NCBI RefSeq assembly: GCF_013114625.1
Contig: NZ_VTXD01000007.1
Coordinates: 80,327-144,326, forward strand
Length of the DNA: 64,000 nt
From: Vibrio sp. 99-70-13A1
Lineage (GTDB): Bacteria; Pseudomonadota; Gammaproteobacteria; Enterobacterales; Vibrionaceae
Direction of reading: 5' to 3'
Below the pieces are notes generated by a model, which searched no databases, had not been told where the DNA came from, and worked only from the letters and a program-made list of their open reading frames with translations. How positions within the stretch are numbered: position 1 is the stretch's first letter; every line of letters begins with the position of its first letter. Shown here piece after piece: positions 18,014 to 26,663 of the stretch. Both the position numbers and the translations under genes were made by a program.

Positions 18014-18640
18014 TTGCTTACTAGCATTATCATTACTCAATTTGTTGTTCTCTGGGCCGTTATCGACCCAATCGGCTCTGTACCTGTTTATTTATCTCAA
18101 ACTCAACGATTAACTCCAGCACAAAGACGCAAAGTCGCTTTGAAAGCCGTGGCGATATCTGCGGGTGTTTTATTGTTTTTCCTTATCGCTGGGCAACTTC
18201 TTCTTGAAGCAATGCAAATTCCACTCCCTGCATTTCAGGCAGCTGGCGGGCTTGTTTTATTGCTGTTTGCACTATCGATGATTTTTGGGGAAAGCAAACC
18301 CGAGCAAGAACAAAAAATTTCAGAGGAAGTCAGCCATTCTCAACTGGCTGATTTAGCAGTCTACCCATTAGCAATCCCATCTATTGCTTCTCCCGGGGCA
18401 ATGATGGCGATTGTTATGCTGACAGATAACCATCGCTTTTCTTTGATTGATCAAAGTATTACTGCAGGTGTGATGCTCAGTGTCTTAGTGATTACGTTAC
18501 TGCTTTTATTGGCAGCAAACAGTATTCAAAAAGTCATTGGTAACGCAGGAGCAGCTATTATCAGCCGTGTGATGGGGCTTATTCTTGCGGCAGTCGCTGT
18601 GAATAATTTATTGCTCGGCATTAAAGACTTTTACATGTAA
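18014..18640 (+). CDS. MarC/YchE family membrane protein
   Basis: 208-residue inner-membrane protein with six hydrophobic segments. MarC-family features: WAVIDPIGSVPVYL near residue 14, PLAIPSIASPGAM near 118, and a C-terminal membrane helix ending LLLGIKDF. No verified transport substrate is known for the family, despite the old multiple-antibiotic-resistance name. The start is a TTG at 18014, supported by GGGAG 7 nt upstream. It sits between crbR and the DUF4212-actP pair, as in other Vibrio, but has its own terminator-like repeat. Confidence 0.85.
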   Translation: MLTSIIITQFVVLWAVIDPIGSVPVYLSQTQRLTPAQRRKVALKAVAISAGVLLFFLIAGQLLLEAMQIPLPAFQAAGGLVLLLFALSMIFGESKPEQEQKISEEVSHSQLADLAVYPLAIPSIASPGAMMAIVMLTDNHRFSLIDQSITAGVMLSVLVITLLLLLAANSIQKVIGNAGAAIISRVMGLILAAVAVNNLLLGIKDFYM

Positions 18641-19039
18641 CCCTTAAACCCATTTAAGAATATTACCCTCAATGACTAAGCTAGTGAGTTGAGGGTAACT
18701 TTCATTTAATTCCCCACACATATTCCACTCTAGACTGCACTCTTTCCAAGTCGTGCTCATCGTTTATTTGCAAAATTTTCATTTAATTGCTCAAAAGATC
18801 CCTTCAAAGCACTCTCAACCTTAGACCTTTGGCTAATTTAACAACAAATTAACATCACACTTTCATTGCCGATCTCTCCTAAAGCCCTGTTAAGTGGTGA
18901 TTCTACGTTTTTACTCGCCCGACTAAAGTTGCACAGAGTTATTGACTTATCCTTGTTATCTTTTAAATCGTAACATTACGTTAACATGGTAATTTTCTAC
19001 AGAAACAGTTTTTACTGAAACGGAATTAAGGAGAAGGCA
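18641..19039. other. 400-bp regulatory region upstream of DUF4212-actP
   Basis: No gene seen. A stem-loop at 18663-18698 may end the marC-like transcript. Two CTAAAG-containing elements (TCCTAAAGCCC at 18877 and GACTAAAGTTG at 18921) resemble one upstream of acs. A possible promoter begins with TTGACT near 18943. The length suggests several regulator sites. Confidence 0.5.
18663..18698 (+). terminator. Terminator-like stem after the MarC-family gene
   Basis: A perfect 10-bp stem TTACCCTCAA/TTGAGGGTAA with 16-nt loop, then CTTTCATTT. The T run is weak. Confidence 0.5.
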
Positions 19040-19306
19040 ATGGCGTTCGAATCGACAGAACATGCTCAAGCCTACTGGAAGGAAAACTTGGGAATTATGG
19101 GAACACTACTCGCGGTATGGTTTGTAGTGTCTTACGGCGCAGGCATCTTATTTGTTGATGCCCTTAACACCATTCAATTTGGCGGTTTCAAGCTAGGTTT
19201 TTGGTTCGCTCAACAAGGCTCCATTTATACCTTCGTGGCGCTGATATTTATTTACGTTGTTCGCATGAATGCGCTCGACAAAAAATATAACGTACAGGAA
19301 GACTAG
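19040..19306 (+). CDS. DUF4212 small membrane subunit of a sodium:solute symporter
   Basis: 88 residues with two membrane helices (about 17-40 and 56-78). The sequence AYWKENLGIMGTLLAVWFVVS is typical of DUF4212. Genes of this family almost always precede an ActP-like sodium:solute symporter and are thought to be an accessory subunit, as is DUF485/YjcH for E. coli ActP. Ribosome site AAGGAG. Only 10 bp separate it from the symporter gene, so they form an operon. Confidence 0.88.
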   Translation: MAFESTEHAQAYWKENLGIMGTLLAVWFVVSYGAGILFVDALNTIQFGGFKLGFWFAQQGSIYTFVALIFIYVVRMNALDKKYNVQED

Positions 19307-19316
19307 AGGCTAGAAC

Positions 19317-21020
19317 ATGGATATTCAAACTTGGACGTTTATTCTCGTCGGTATTACTTTCGCAGTCTATATCGGCATTGCAATCTGGGCTCGCGCAGGA
19401 TCAACCAGTGAGTTCTACGTAGCTGGCGGTGGTGTACACCCAGTGGCGAATGGTATGGCAACCGCCGCTGACTGGATGTCGGCAGCATCGTTCATCTCAA
19501 TGGCAGGTATCATCTCATTTGTTGGTTACGACGGTGCGGTTTACCTGATGGGTTGGACAGGTGGTTATGTACTACTTGCTCTATGTTTAGCCCCTTACCT
19601 ACGTAAGTTTGGTCAGTTTACGGTTCCTGATTTTATCGGCGAACGTTACTACTCAAGAACCGCGCGCATGGTTGCTGTATTTTGTGCAATCTTCGTATCG
19701 TTTACCTACGTGGCAGGTCAAATGCGTGGTGTGGGCGTAGTATTCTCCCGTTTCTTAGAAGTCGACATTAACCTAGGTATCATCATTGGTATGGGTATTG
19801 TTTTCTTCTACGCTGTACTTGGCGGCATGAAAGGCATCACTTATACGCAGGTAGCTCAATTCTGTGTCCTCATTTTCGCTTTCCTTGTCCCAGCAATCTT
19901 CACATCAATCATGATGACAGGTAACCCGCTTCCACAAGTTGGTATGGGTTCAACACTTTCAGGTACCGATGTTTATCTACTCGATAAACTGGATGGGCTA
20001 ACCGAAGAACTCGGATTTACCGCCTATACCGAAGGTAACAAGAGCATGGTGGATGTATTCTTCATCTGTGCGGCTCTAATGGTGGGTACTGCCGGTCTTC
20101 CACACGTAATCATTCGTTTCTTCACAGTGCCACGTGTACGTGATGCTCGTATCTCAGCAGGTTGGGCACTACTGTTCATCTCTTTGCTATACACAACAGC
20201 ACCAGGTGTTGCAGCATTCGCTCGTGTAAACATGATCGAAACGATTAATGGTCCTGACATGCAAGGTGTTCCAGCAGCAGAAGCACCAAGCTGGTACCAA
20301 AACTGGGAAAGCACAGGTCTAGTAGGTTGGGAAGATAAGAACGGCGATGGCAAAATGTTCTACTCGGGCGATGAACGCAACGAGATGAAGATTAACCGTG
20401 ACATCATCGTACTGGCTTCACCAGAACTTGCGAAACTGCCAAACTGGGTTGTTGCACTATTGGCTGCCGGTGGCTTAGCTGCTGCACTATCAACCGCTGC
20501 AGGTCTACTACTGGTTATCTCAACGTCTATCTCTCATGATTTACTGAAGAAAGGCTTCAGACCAAACATGACCGACAAGCAGGAGCTATTAGCCGCTCGT
20601 TTGGCCGCTATGGTCGCGATTGTAGGTGCTGGTTACTTAGGTATTAATCCACCAGGCTTCGTAGCTCAGGTAGTAGCGTTTGCCTTCGGCTTAGCCGCAG
20701 CATCCTTCTTCCCTGCCATCATCCTAGGTATCTTCTATAAGAAGATGAACAAGGAAGGCGCAATTGCAGGTATGTTGTCGGGTATTGCCTTCACAGCAAG
20801 CTACATCATCTACTTCAAGTTCATTAACCCAGCAGCAAGCACACCGGAAAACTGGTGGTTTGGTATCAGCCCAGAAGGCATCGGTACGCTAGGTATGTGT
20901 CTAAACTTCGTAGTATCAATTGCTGTGAATAAAGTAACTGCTGAAGTTCCACAAGACGTACAAGAGATGGTTGAATCTATCCGTTACCCTAAAGGGGCTG
21001 GTGAAGCTCACGACCACTAA
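19317..21020 (+). CDS. actP: Cation/acetate-type symporter (SSS family, ActP-like)
   Basis: Inner-membrane sodium:solute symporter of 567 residues with about thirteen hydrophobic segments. Family landmarks: SEFYVAGGGVHPVANGMATAADWMSAASF, GQFTVPDFIGERYYS, VAGQMRGVGVVFSRFL, GLPHVIIRFFTVPRVRDAR and AAALSTAAGLLLVISTSISHDL. It has an insert with acidic residues near 340 (DKNGDGK, EF-hand-like). Acetate or another short monocarboxylate is the likely substrate, inferred from the DUF4212 partner and neighbouring CrbRS and acs. Short degenerate repeats follow the stop. Confidence 0.85.
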   Translation: MDIQTWTFILVGITFAVYIGIAIWARAGSTSEFYVAGGGVHPVANGMATAADWMSAASFISMAGIISFVGYDGAVYLMGWTGGYVLLALCLAPYLRKFGQFTVPDFIGERYYSRTARMVAVFCAIFVSFTYVAGQMRGVGVVFSRFLEVDINLGIIIGMGIVFFYAVLGGMKGITYTQVAQFCVLIFAFLVPAIFTSIMMTGNPLPQVGMGSTLSGTDVYLLDKLDGLTEELGFTAYTEGNKSMVDVFFICAALMVGTAGLPHVIIRFFTVPRVRDARISAGWALLFISLLYTTAPGVAAFARVNMIETINGPDMQGVPAAEAPSWYQNWESTGLVGWEDKNGDGKMFYSGDERNEMKINRDIIVLASPELAKLPNWVVALLAAGGLAAALSTAAGLLLVISTSISHDLLKKGFRPNMTDKQELLAARLAAMVAIVGAGYLGINPPGFVAQVVAFAFGLAAASFFPAIILGIFYKKMNKEGAIAGMLSGIAFTASYIIYFKFINPAASTPENWWFGISPEGIGTLGMCLNFVVSIAVNKVTAEVPQDVQEMVESIRYPKGAGEAHDH

Positions 21021-21075
21021 GACCTAGTGAAAGAACAAGATCTATTGAAGAACTAAGATCTAGTGGAAAATATAA
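21021..21075 (+). repeat. Degenerate 18-bp tandem repeat directly after actP
   Basis: Three units begin GACCTAGTG, GATCTATTG and GATCTAGTG (21021, 21039, 21057), starting at the first base after the stop. Two copies of GATTCAAATTG follow at about 21076 and 21096. Confidence 0.65.
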
Positions 21076-21115
21076 GATTCAAATTGGATTGTAGGGATTC
21101 AAATTGAAACGACTC

Positions 21116-21147
21116 AAAGCCGGTGCTTATAGCATCGGCTTTTCTTT
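21116..21147 (+). terminator. Terminator after actP
   Basis: AAAGCCGGTGC/GCATCGGCTTT stem (one G-U), then a T-rich tail. Confidence 0.85.
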
Positions 21148-21177
21148 TATAAAGAGGTTGTGTTTAAAAACTCAAAC

Positions 21178-21196
21178 GATAATAATTATCATTACA
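21178..21196. promoter_or_regulatory. Fur box upstream of the small ORF-fumC operon
   Basis: GATAATAATTATCATTACA matches 15 of 19 positions of the Fur consensus. It lies 32 bp before the start of the 126-residue ORF. Confidence 0.75.
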
Positions 21197-21227
21197 TTAT
21201 CGAGAGATTTTTATGGAATAACTTTTT

Positions 21228-21608
21228 ATGGAAGAGCAACAAATCCTCTACTCAATGTTTTACAAAGCTCAGGATCGATTCCTCGAACCTTATGCTTCAC
21301 CAGGTTTTGAACCAGATGTCATTCAAGAATATATTCATTGTGGGATTACTCTCGCCTCTTACTATGAGCACCACGCTGAAAATGAAAACCTTCTTTTATG
21401 CGAGCTCTACCTACGACAAGTGTTCTTCCACCTCATCGATGCCATTGAGTCGCCAAAACGCAGCTTCCTGTTTCGCAGGCTATGTTTAGATTCAATACAC
21501 TCCCCTTTATTTAATCTTAAACGCCACTACTACCAACAGCTTAATGGTCGGGAAAGATTTTTAAACGTGCAACAAACATTACAACAAGTCCAAGCCCCAC
21601 TTGGATAA
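21228..21608 (+). CDS. Uncharacterised 126-residue protein in operon with fumC
   Basis: Not recognised as a named family. It appears cytosolic and helical, rich in Leu, Tyr, Phe and Gln, with no signal peptide or membrane helix. Sequence includes FYKAQDRFLEPYASPGFEP and HHAENENLLLCELYL. It ends 12 bp before fumC and shares its Fur box. In pseudomonads fumC is embedded in a Fur-regulated fagA-fumC-orfX-sodA operon containing small proteins of unknown function, and this ORF could be analogous; that is inference. A two-codon ATG-GAA-TAA frame precedes the start. Confidence 0.7.
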   Translation: MEEQQILYSMFYKAQDRFLEPYASPGFEPDVIQEYIHCGITLASYYEHHAENENLLLCELYLRQVFFHLIDAIESPKRSFLFRRLCLDSIHSPLFNLKRHYYQQLNGRERFLNVQQTLQQVQAPLG

Positions 21609-21620
21609 ATAGGATAGAAC

Positions 21621-23006
21621 ATGACTCAAGAATTCAGAATCGAAACGGACAGCATGGGTGAAGTCCATGTACCTAAAAACGCGCTATACCAAGCACAAAC
21701 TCAGCGAGCAGTAGATAACTTCTCTTTCAGCTCACACACTATGCCAGTTCGCTTCATTCAAGCCCTCGCCTACATAAAGCAATCAGCGGCGAGTACCAAT
21801 GCTCAACTAGGCTTATTGGAAGGTGATATTGCTGCTGCAATTATCGATGCCAGCCAAGAAATTATAGATGGCGACCATCTTGAGCACTTTCCTATCGATG
21901 TGTATCAAACGGGCTCCGGCACGAGCTCAAACATGAATGCCAATGAAGTAATCGCCACTCTCGCCTCTACCCAACTTGGTGGCAACGTCAACCCGAATGA
22001 TCACGTAAATATGGGACAAAGCAGTAATGATGTCGTGCCAACCGCTATCCAAGTGAGCGTAGTCATGGCAGTTCAAAAACAACTATTGCCCGCTTTAAAT
22101 CACCTAGCCTCAGTGCTAGAAACCAAACAGTCTGAATTATCTAGCGTGGTAAAAACGGGGCGCACGCACCTAATGGATGCCATGCCGATCACTTTTGCTC
22201 AAGAACTGGGTGGGTGGAAATATCAAATTGAACATGCCCAGCAAGGAATTGAACATAGCCTCGCTTCTGTATCCGCTCTAGCGCAAGGCGGAACAGCTGT
22301 TGGAACAGGGATCAATGCCGATCCACGTTTCGCCAGTAAGTTTGCAGATAACCTATCTCAAGCGACAAGACTTAAACTAACAGCAAGCGACAACTTCTTT
22401 TTCAACCTAAGTAGCCAAGATGCGATCGTCGCATTGTCTGGTCAGCTAAAAACAGCGGCAGTGGCGATCATGAAGATCTCAAACGATCTTCGCTGGATGA
22501 ACTCCGGACCTCTTGCTGGGCTTGGTGAAATTGAGTTGCAAGCTTTACAGCCTGGCTCTTCTATCATGCCTGGCAAAGTGAACCCTGTGATCCCCGAAGC
22601 AGCGGCTATGGCTTCAGCTCAAGTCATTGGCAATGACACTACCATCACCATTGCTGGGCAATCAGGCAACTTCCAACTCAATGTGATGCTGCCTGTGATT
22701 GCACACAATATTTTGGAAAGCATTGGACTGCTATCCAATAGTTCCGTTTCATTAGCAGACAAAGCCATCGCTACATTTACAGTGAGACAAGACAACTTAG
22801 ATTCAGCACTGTCTAAGAATCCAATATTAGTCACCGCTCTTAACCCTGTGATTGGTTATTTAAAAGCGGCCGAGATTGCTAAGAAGGCTTATAAAGAAGG
22901 GCGACCAATTTTAGATGTCGCGGAACAAGAAACAGAGTTAAGCCGAGAAGAATTGGCTCGCTTACTTGATCCAACCAAGCTGACCCAAGGTGGTATCGCA
23001 GGTTAA
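21621..23006 (+). CDS. fumC: Fumarate hydratase class II
   Basis: Iron-independent fumarase that interconverts fumarate and malate in the TCA cycle. The signature GSSIMPGKVNPVIPEA identifies fumarase rather than aspartase. Also present are GSGTSSNMNANEVIA, MGQSSNDVVPTA and KTGRTHLMDAMPITF. The 461 residues match family length (about 463-467). AGGA precedes the ATG by 6 nt. Being free of Fe-S it can replace class I fumarase when iron is low, which matches the upstream Fur box. The upstream ORF is co-transcribed. Confidence 0.95.
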   Translation: MTQEFRIETDSMGEVHVPKNALYQAQTQRAVDNFSFSSHTMPVRFIQALAYIKQSAASTNAQLGLLEGDIAAAIIDASQEIIDGDHLEHFPIDVYQTGSGTSSNMNANEVIATLASTQLGGNVNPNDHVNMGQSSNDVVPTAIQVSVVMAVQKQLLPALNHLASVLETKQSELSSVVKTGRTHLMDAMPITFAQELGGWKYQIEHAQQGIEHSLASVSALAQGGTAVGTGINADPRFASKFADNLSQATRLKLTASDNFFFNLSSQDAIVALSGQLKTAAVAIMKISNDLRWMNSGPLAGLGEIELQALQPGSSIMPGKVNPVIPEAAAMASAQVIGNDTTITIAGQSGNFQLNVMLPVIAHNILESIGLLSNSSVSLADKAIATFTVRQDNLDSALSKNPILVTALNPVIGYLKAAEIAKKAYKEGRPILDVAEQETELSREELARLLDPTKLTQGGIAG

Positions 23007-23040
23007 GCTGTCCGTGCTTTGAGTTAATCACGATTCATAA

Positions 23041-23071
23041 AAAAGAAGGTCTCAAGTGAGACCTTCTTTCT
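23041..23071 (+). terminator. Terminator after fumC
   Basis: AAAGAAGGTCTCA/TGAGACCTTCTTT, a near-perfect 13-bp stem with a very short loop. Confidence 0.9.
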
Positions 23072-23077
23072 GTTTGT

Positions 23078-23112
23078 ACTCTTAACTCTTAACTCTTAAC
23101 TCTTAACTCTTA
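23078..23112. repeat. Five copies of a 7-bp repeat at the end of crbS
   Basis: ACTCTTA repeated five times without change. On the crbS strand (TAAGAGT) it starts 6 nt after the stop and puts TAA in all three frames. Confidence 0.95.
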
Positions 23113-23118
23113 AAAAGC

Positions 23119-26100
23119 CTAAGCAAGTCGATTCAAAATGGCTCTTAGTTTTAATGGTTTAACAGGCTTAGCTATAAACCCAAAACCGTTTCCTTTGATC
23201 GCAGACATCATGTCATCTGTTCTATCCGCGCTAATGATGACCCCTTCAAAGTTGTTTCCTAGACGCAATCGACATTGTTGCAGCACCTCTAATCCCGTTC
23301 GCCCATTGTCTAACCTATAGTCAGAGAAAATCACATCTGGAATCCAATCATCATCCAAAGCTTTTAGGCTTTGAACCAAATCTGTTGCCGTTTTAATTTC
23401 ACAGCCCCACCTACCAATTAGGTTTTCCATTCCAACCAAAATTTCAGCTTCGTTATCCACACATAACACTTTCAAATGACCTAAATCGCTGGTTGGTGTT
23501 GCCGCTTGAACAATCTGAGGAGTAATCACTTTTTCAGCTCGGTTAAGAGTGATAGAAAATACGCTTCCTTCATCTGGCCACGATCGCATTGAGATATGGT
23601 GATCCAATACATGCGCGATACCTTTTGAAATAGCCAACCCTAGCCCTAGCCCTTGATCAGCCCGGACTTGGCTGCCACGAGTAAACTCTTCAAAAATTTC
23701 TTGCTGCTTATCTTCATCGATACCCGTTCCGTTATCCCAAACATCAATACGAACTTGCCCCTTCACACGACGAGCACCCAATACCACTTTTCCTCTCGGA
23801 TTGTAGCGGAAGGCATTCGTTAAAAAGTTCTGAATCACCCGCCTCAGCAGCTTAGGATCTGACTCAATGAATAATGATGACGGAATCATCTCAAACTGTA
23901 TGTTTTGCTGCTTTGCTAACGCGCTGAATTCAGCATTAAGATTGGATAGCACATCATTAATTGAAAACGCATGAACGTGAGTTTCTAATTTTCCTGACTC
24001 CAAACGTGAAATATCCAGCAGATCGCCAATCAAATCTTCAGCAGCGCCAAGTGCACTTTCAATATGGGAAGACAACTGCTTCACCTCAGAATCTTTAGCC
24101 ACTTCAGATAAAGAAGAAGCAAACAAGCGAGCCGCATTCAGTGGCTGCATAAGATCATGGCTCACCGCGGCTAAAAACCTCGTTTTTGACTGGGATTCCA
24201 ATTCAGATTTTTTGGTTGCTTTTACTAAGCGATGGTTAAGTTTCTCAAGTTCTTGAGTTCGCTCATGAACCCTAAATTCCAAACTTTCATTGGCTTCTTT
24301 AAGTGCTTGCTCGGCTTGCCTAAATACTGTGATATCGGTAAAGCTCATCACAAACCCTCCGCCAGGCATTGGGTTACCTTGAACCTCAATCACTCGGCCG
24401 TCAGCACGAATACGTGAGGAGGTATGTCGAGTACCTTGCTCTAGGTGATACACACGGCGACGTACATGACCTTCTGGATCACCAGGACCACACAAACCTT
24501 GTTCGGCATTATGACGAATGACATCTGAAATCGGCCGACCGACTTGTATCAAACCTGCAGGAAATTCAAATAATTCGAGGTAACGCTGGTTCCACGCCAC
24601 CAAGCGCATTTGCTTGTCAATCACAGCAATACCTTGCCCAATGTGCTCGATTGCCCCTTGCAGTAAGCCTCGGCTAAAGTCATAAAGCTCTGAAGCTTCA
24701 TCCACAATAGTCGCGACTTCTTCCAACTGCATGTTTCTGCCTTGTAAGGCTGAAGTAAGTACTAACTTGGCAGACGAAGCACCAAACACACCAGCGAGCA
24801 CCCTTTCCGCATGACGAATCAAACTTTCAGGCGCTTGCTGATTAGGTAACAAAGGCGGACCTTGCTGCTGCCAGTAACTTTGGAAAGCAGACTTTGCTCG
24901 TGGTCGCCCAACAAAGCGGGACGCTAGCATCTCTAATTCAGCAACGGTTACTCGACCTTGGTACAAGCTGATGTTTTCATTTTCAGGTAACGGCGTACCA
25001 ATGAAGGATGCCGATTGTAAGCGTTCACTTAGGCTTGGGCGCGTAAGTAACGACACCGCGATATAACACAGTGTATTCACACTCACACTGAGGACGATTC
25101 CCCAATCTGAGCTATTGATTTCCCAACCACTCAATATTTGTGGTGGGGTAATCAACCATAGTAATAAGTTAGTTTCTCCATCTCCGGCGAGCATGCTGGT
25201 TTGGCTCATCAAAGTAATAAGCCAAATTAGGAATCCAAACATTAAACCGACATATACGCCTTTGCGGTTACCCAAACGCCAATACATTCCGCCGATCAGC
25301 GCTGGAGCAAATTGGGCAATGGCTGCAAACGATAAGAAGCCGATGGCAGAAAGTGAGTGGATACTATCTAAAGCCTGATAGAACCCCCACGCCCCGAGCA
25401 ACAACAGTAAAATCAGCGCCCGACGAATAATTAAAAGTAAGCCGGAAAAGTGTCGATGAGTTCGTTGCGATAAACGCATACGGCGCAGTAATAACGGCAT
25501 CACCAAATCATTTGAAACCATTATCGCGAGTGCAATAGTCGATACGATAACCATGCCACTGGCGGCTGACGTGCCTCCAAGAAATGCCAACAGGGCTATG
25601 TGATTCGCTCCAACTTCCATCGGAACACTGATGACATAAGTGTCTGCTGGCATGGTGGTGAGCAGCCCTTGCCCTGCCCAAGCAATAGGCAAAACAAACA
25701 ACCCCATTAAAATTAGGTAGAGAGGAAATAACCAACGAGCAGTATGCAGATCTTGTGGTCTCTCATTTTCCACTACCATGGTATGGAACTGACGAGGCAA
25801 ACAGACTATCGCCAGCATAGTGAGCACAGTATGAATGGCTAGTGTAGGAATATTAGGCGGTTTATAAGTGGAAGAAGCCACATCCAGTAAGTTGATTTCA
25901 TTGCTGCTTAACGCCAGGTAAATGATGAACAAACCAACGATAAGAAAAGCCACCAACTTAACAATGGATTCAAATGCCACCGCCATCATCATGCCGCGGT
26001 GATGTTCCGTGTTATCAATATGCCTAGTACCAAATAACATGGTAAAAATGGCTAATGCCCCAACCACAAACCAAGAGACATGGTAGTCCTGATAACCAAA

Positions 26101-26550
26101 ATCATGAGCAAGGTTTGGGGCAACAATATCGAGCCCCATGGTAATACCACGCAGCTGCAAAGCGATATAAGGCAGAATGCCTACAACCGCAATTAAGGTG
26201 ACAGCTACTGCTAACCCTTGCGACTTGCCGTAACGAGCCGCGATAAAATCAGCAATTGAGGTGATGTGTTCCCTTTTCGCGATCAAAATCAAACGCGCTA
26301 ACACTCGCCAACCCAAAGTAAAGACAAGGATGGGCGCGAGATAAATGGGTAAGAAAGACCAAGGGTTATTGCTCGCCTGACCAACCGTTCCGTAGAAGGT
26401 CCATGAGGTACAATACACCGCAATTGAAAGGCTGTAGATCCACGGTCTCCAGCGAGATAACCAGCGAGTCTGTCTATCTCCGTACCAAGCAATCAGAAAT
26501 AATACGCCTAAGTACGCGAGTGATACTGGAACGACTATCCAACCTTGCAT
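23119..26550 (-). CDS. crbS: Hybrid symporter-histidine kinase CrbS (acetate switch sensor)
   Basis: 1143-residue inner-membrane sensor. Order: sodium:solute symporter-like domain with about thirteen helices (1-505), linker/STAC-like region (about 530-600), PAS domain (about 630-745), coiled coil (745-785), HisKA with His798 in FLAAVSHDLMQPLNAAR, HATPase with N box QNFLTNAFRYNP, G1 DNGTGI and G2 GLGLGLAI, and a C-terminal receiver with Asp1077 in IFSDYRL and Lys in FIAKPVKP. This architecture is that of CrbS/MxtR, partner of CrbR/ErdR. Transport and sensing may be coupled. It is a single gene bounded by repeats and a terminator. Confidence 0.88.
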   Translation of the reverse strand: MQGWIVVPVSLAYLGVLFLIAWYGDRQTRWLSRWRPWIYSLSIAVYCTSWTFYGTVGQASNNPWSFLPIYLAPILVFTLGWRVLARLILIAKREHITSIADFIAARYGKSQGLAVAVTLIAVVGILPYIALQLRGITMGLDIVAPNLAHDFGYQDYHVSWFVVGALAIFTMLFGTRHIDNTEHHRGMMMAVAFESIVKLVAFLIVGLFIIYLALSSNEINLLDVASSTYKPPNIPTLAIHTVLTMLAIVCLPRQFHTMVVENERPQDLHTARWLFPLYLILMGLFVLPIAWAGQGLLTTMPADTYVISVPMEVGANHIALLAFLGGTSAASGMVIVSTIALAIMVSNDLVMPLLLRRMRLSQRTHRHFSGLLLIIRRALILLLLLGAWGFYQALDSIHSLSAIGFLSFAAIAQFAPALIGGMYWRLGNRKGVYVGLMFGFLIWLITLMSQTSMLAGDGETNLLLWLITPPQILSGWEINSSDWGIVLSVSVNTLCYIAVSLLTRPSLSERLQSASFIGTPLPENENISLYQGRVTVAELEMLASRFVGRPRAKSAFQSYWQQQGPPLLPNQQAPESLIRHAERVLAGVFGASSAKLVLTSALQGRNMQLEEVATIVDEASELYDFSRGLLQGAIEHIGQGIAVIDKQMRLVAWNQRYLELFEFPAGLIQVGRPISDVIRHNAEQGLCGPGDPEGHVRRRVYHLEQGTRHTSSRIRADGRVIEVQGNPMPGGGFVMSFTDITVFRQAEQALKEANESLEFRVHERTQELEKLNHRLVKATKKSELESQSKTRFLAAVSHDLMQPLNAARLFASSLSEVAKDSEVKQLSSHIESALGAAEDLIGDLLDISRLESGKLETHVHAFSINDVLSNLNAEFSALAKQQNIQFEMIPSSLFIESDPKLLRRVIQNFLTNAFRYNPRGKVVLGARRVKGQVRIDVWDNGTGIDEDKQQEIFEEFTRGSQVRADQGLGLGLAISKGIAHVLDHHISMRSWPDEGSVFSITLNRAEKVITPQIVQAATPTSDLGHLKVLCVDNEAEILVGMENLIGRWGCEIKTATDLVQSLKALDDDWIPDVIFSDYRLDNGRTGLEVLQQCRLRLGNNFEGVIISADRTDDMMSAIKGNGFGFIAKPVKPLKLRAILNRLA

Positions 26551-26584
26551 ATAAGCCTACCTTGCATTCATTCATATCCTTATG

Positions 26585-26609
26585 AAAAAGCCTGCAGTGT
26601 GCAGGCTTT
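26585..26609 (-). terminator. Terminator after the MFS transporter gene
   Basis: AAAGCCTGCA/TGCAGGCTTT with 3-nt loop, followed on the minus strand by TTTTTC. It separates the MFS gene from crbS. Confidence 0.88.
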
Positions 26610-26663
26610 AATTCGGCAAAGTTTATTAAACTAAGGATAGAGGGCAAACACAATCTGAACGCT

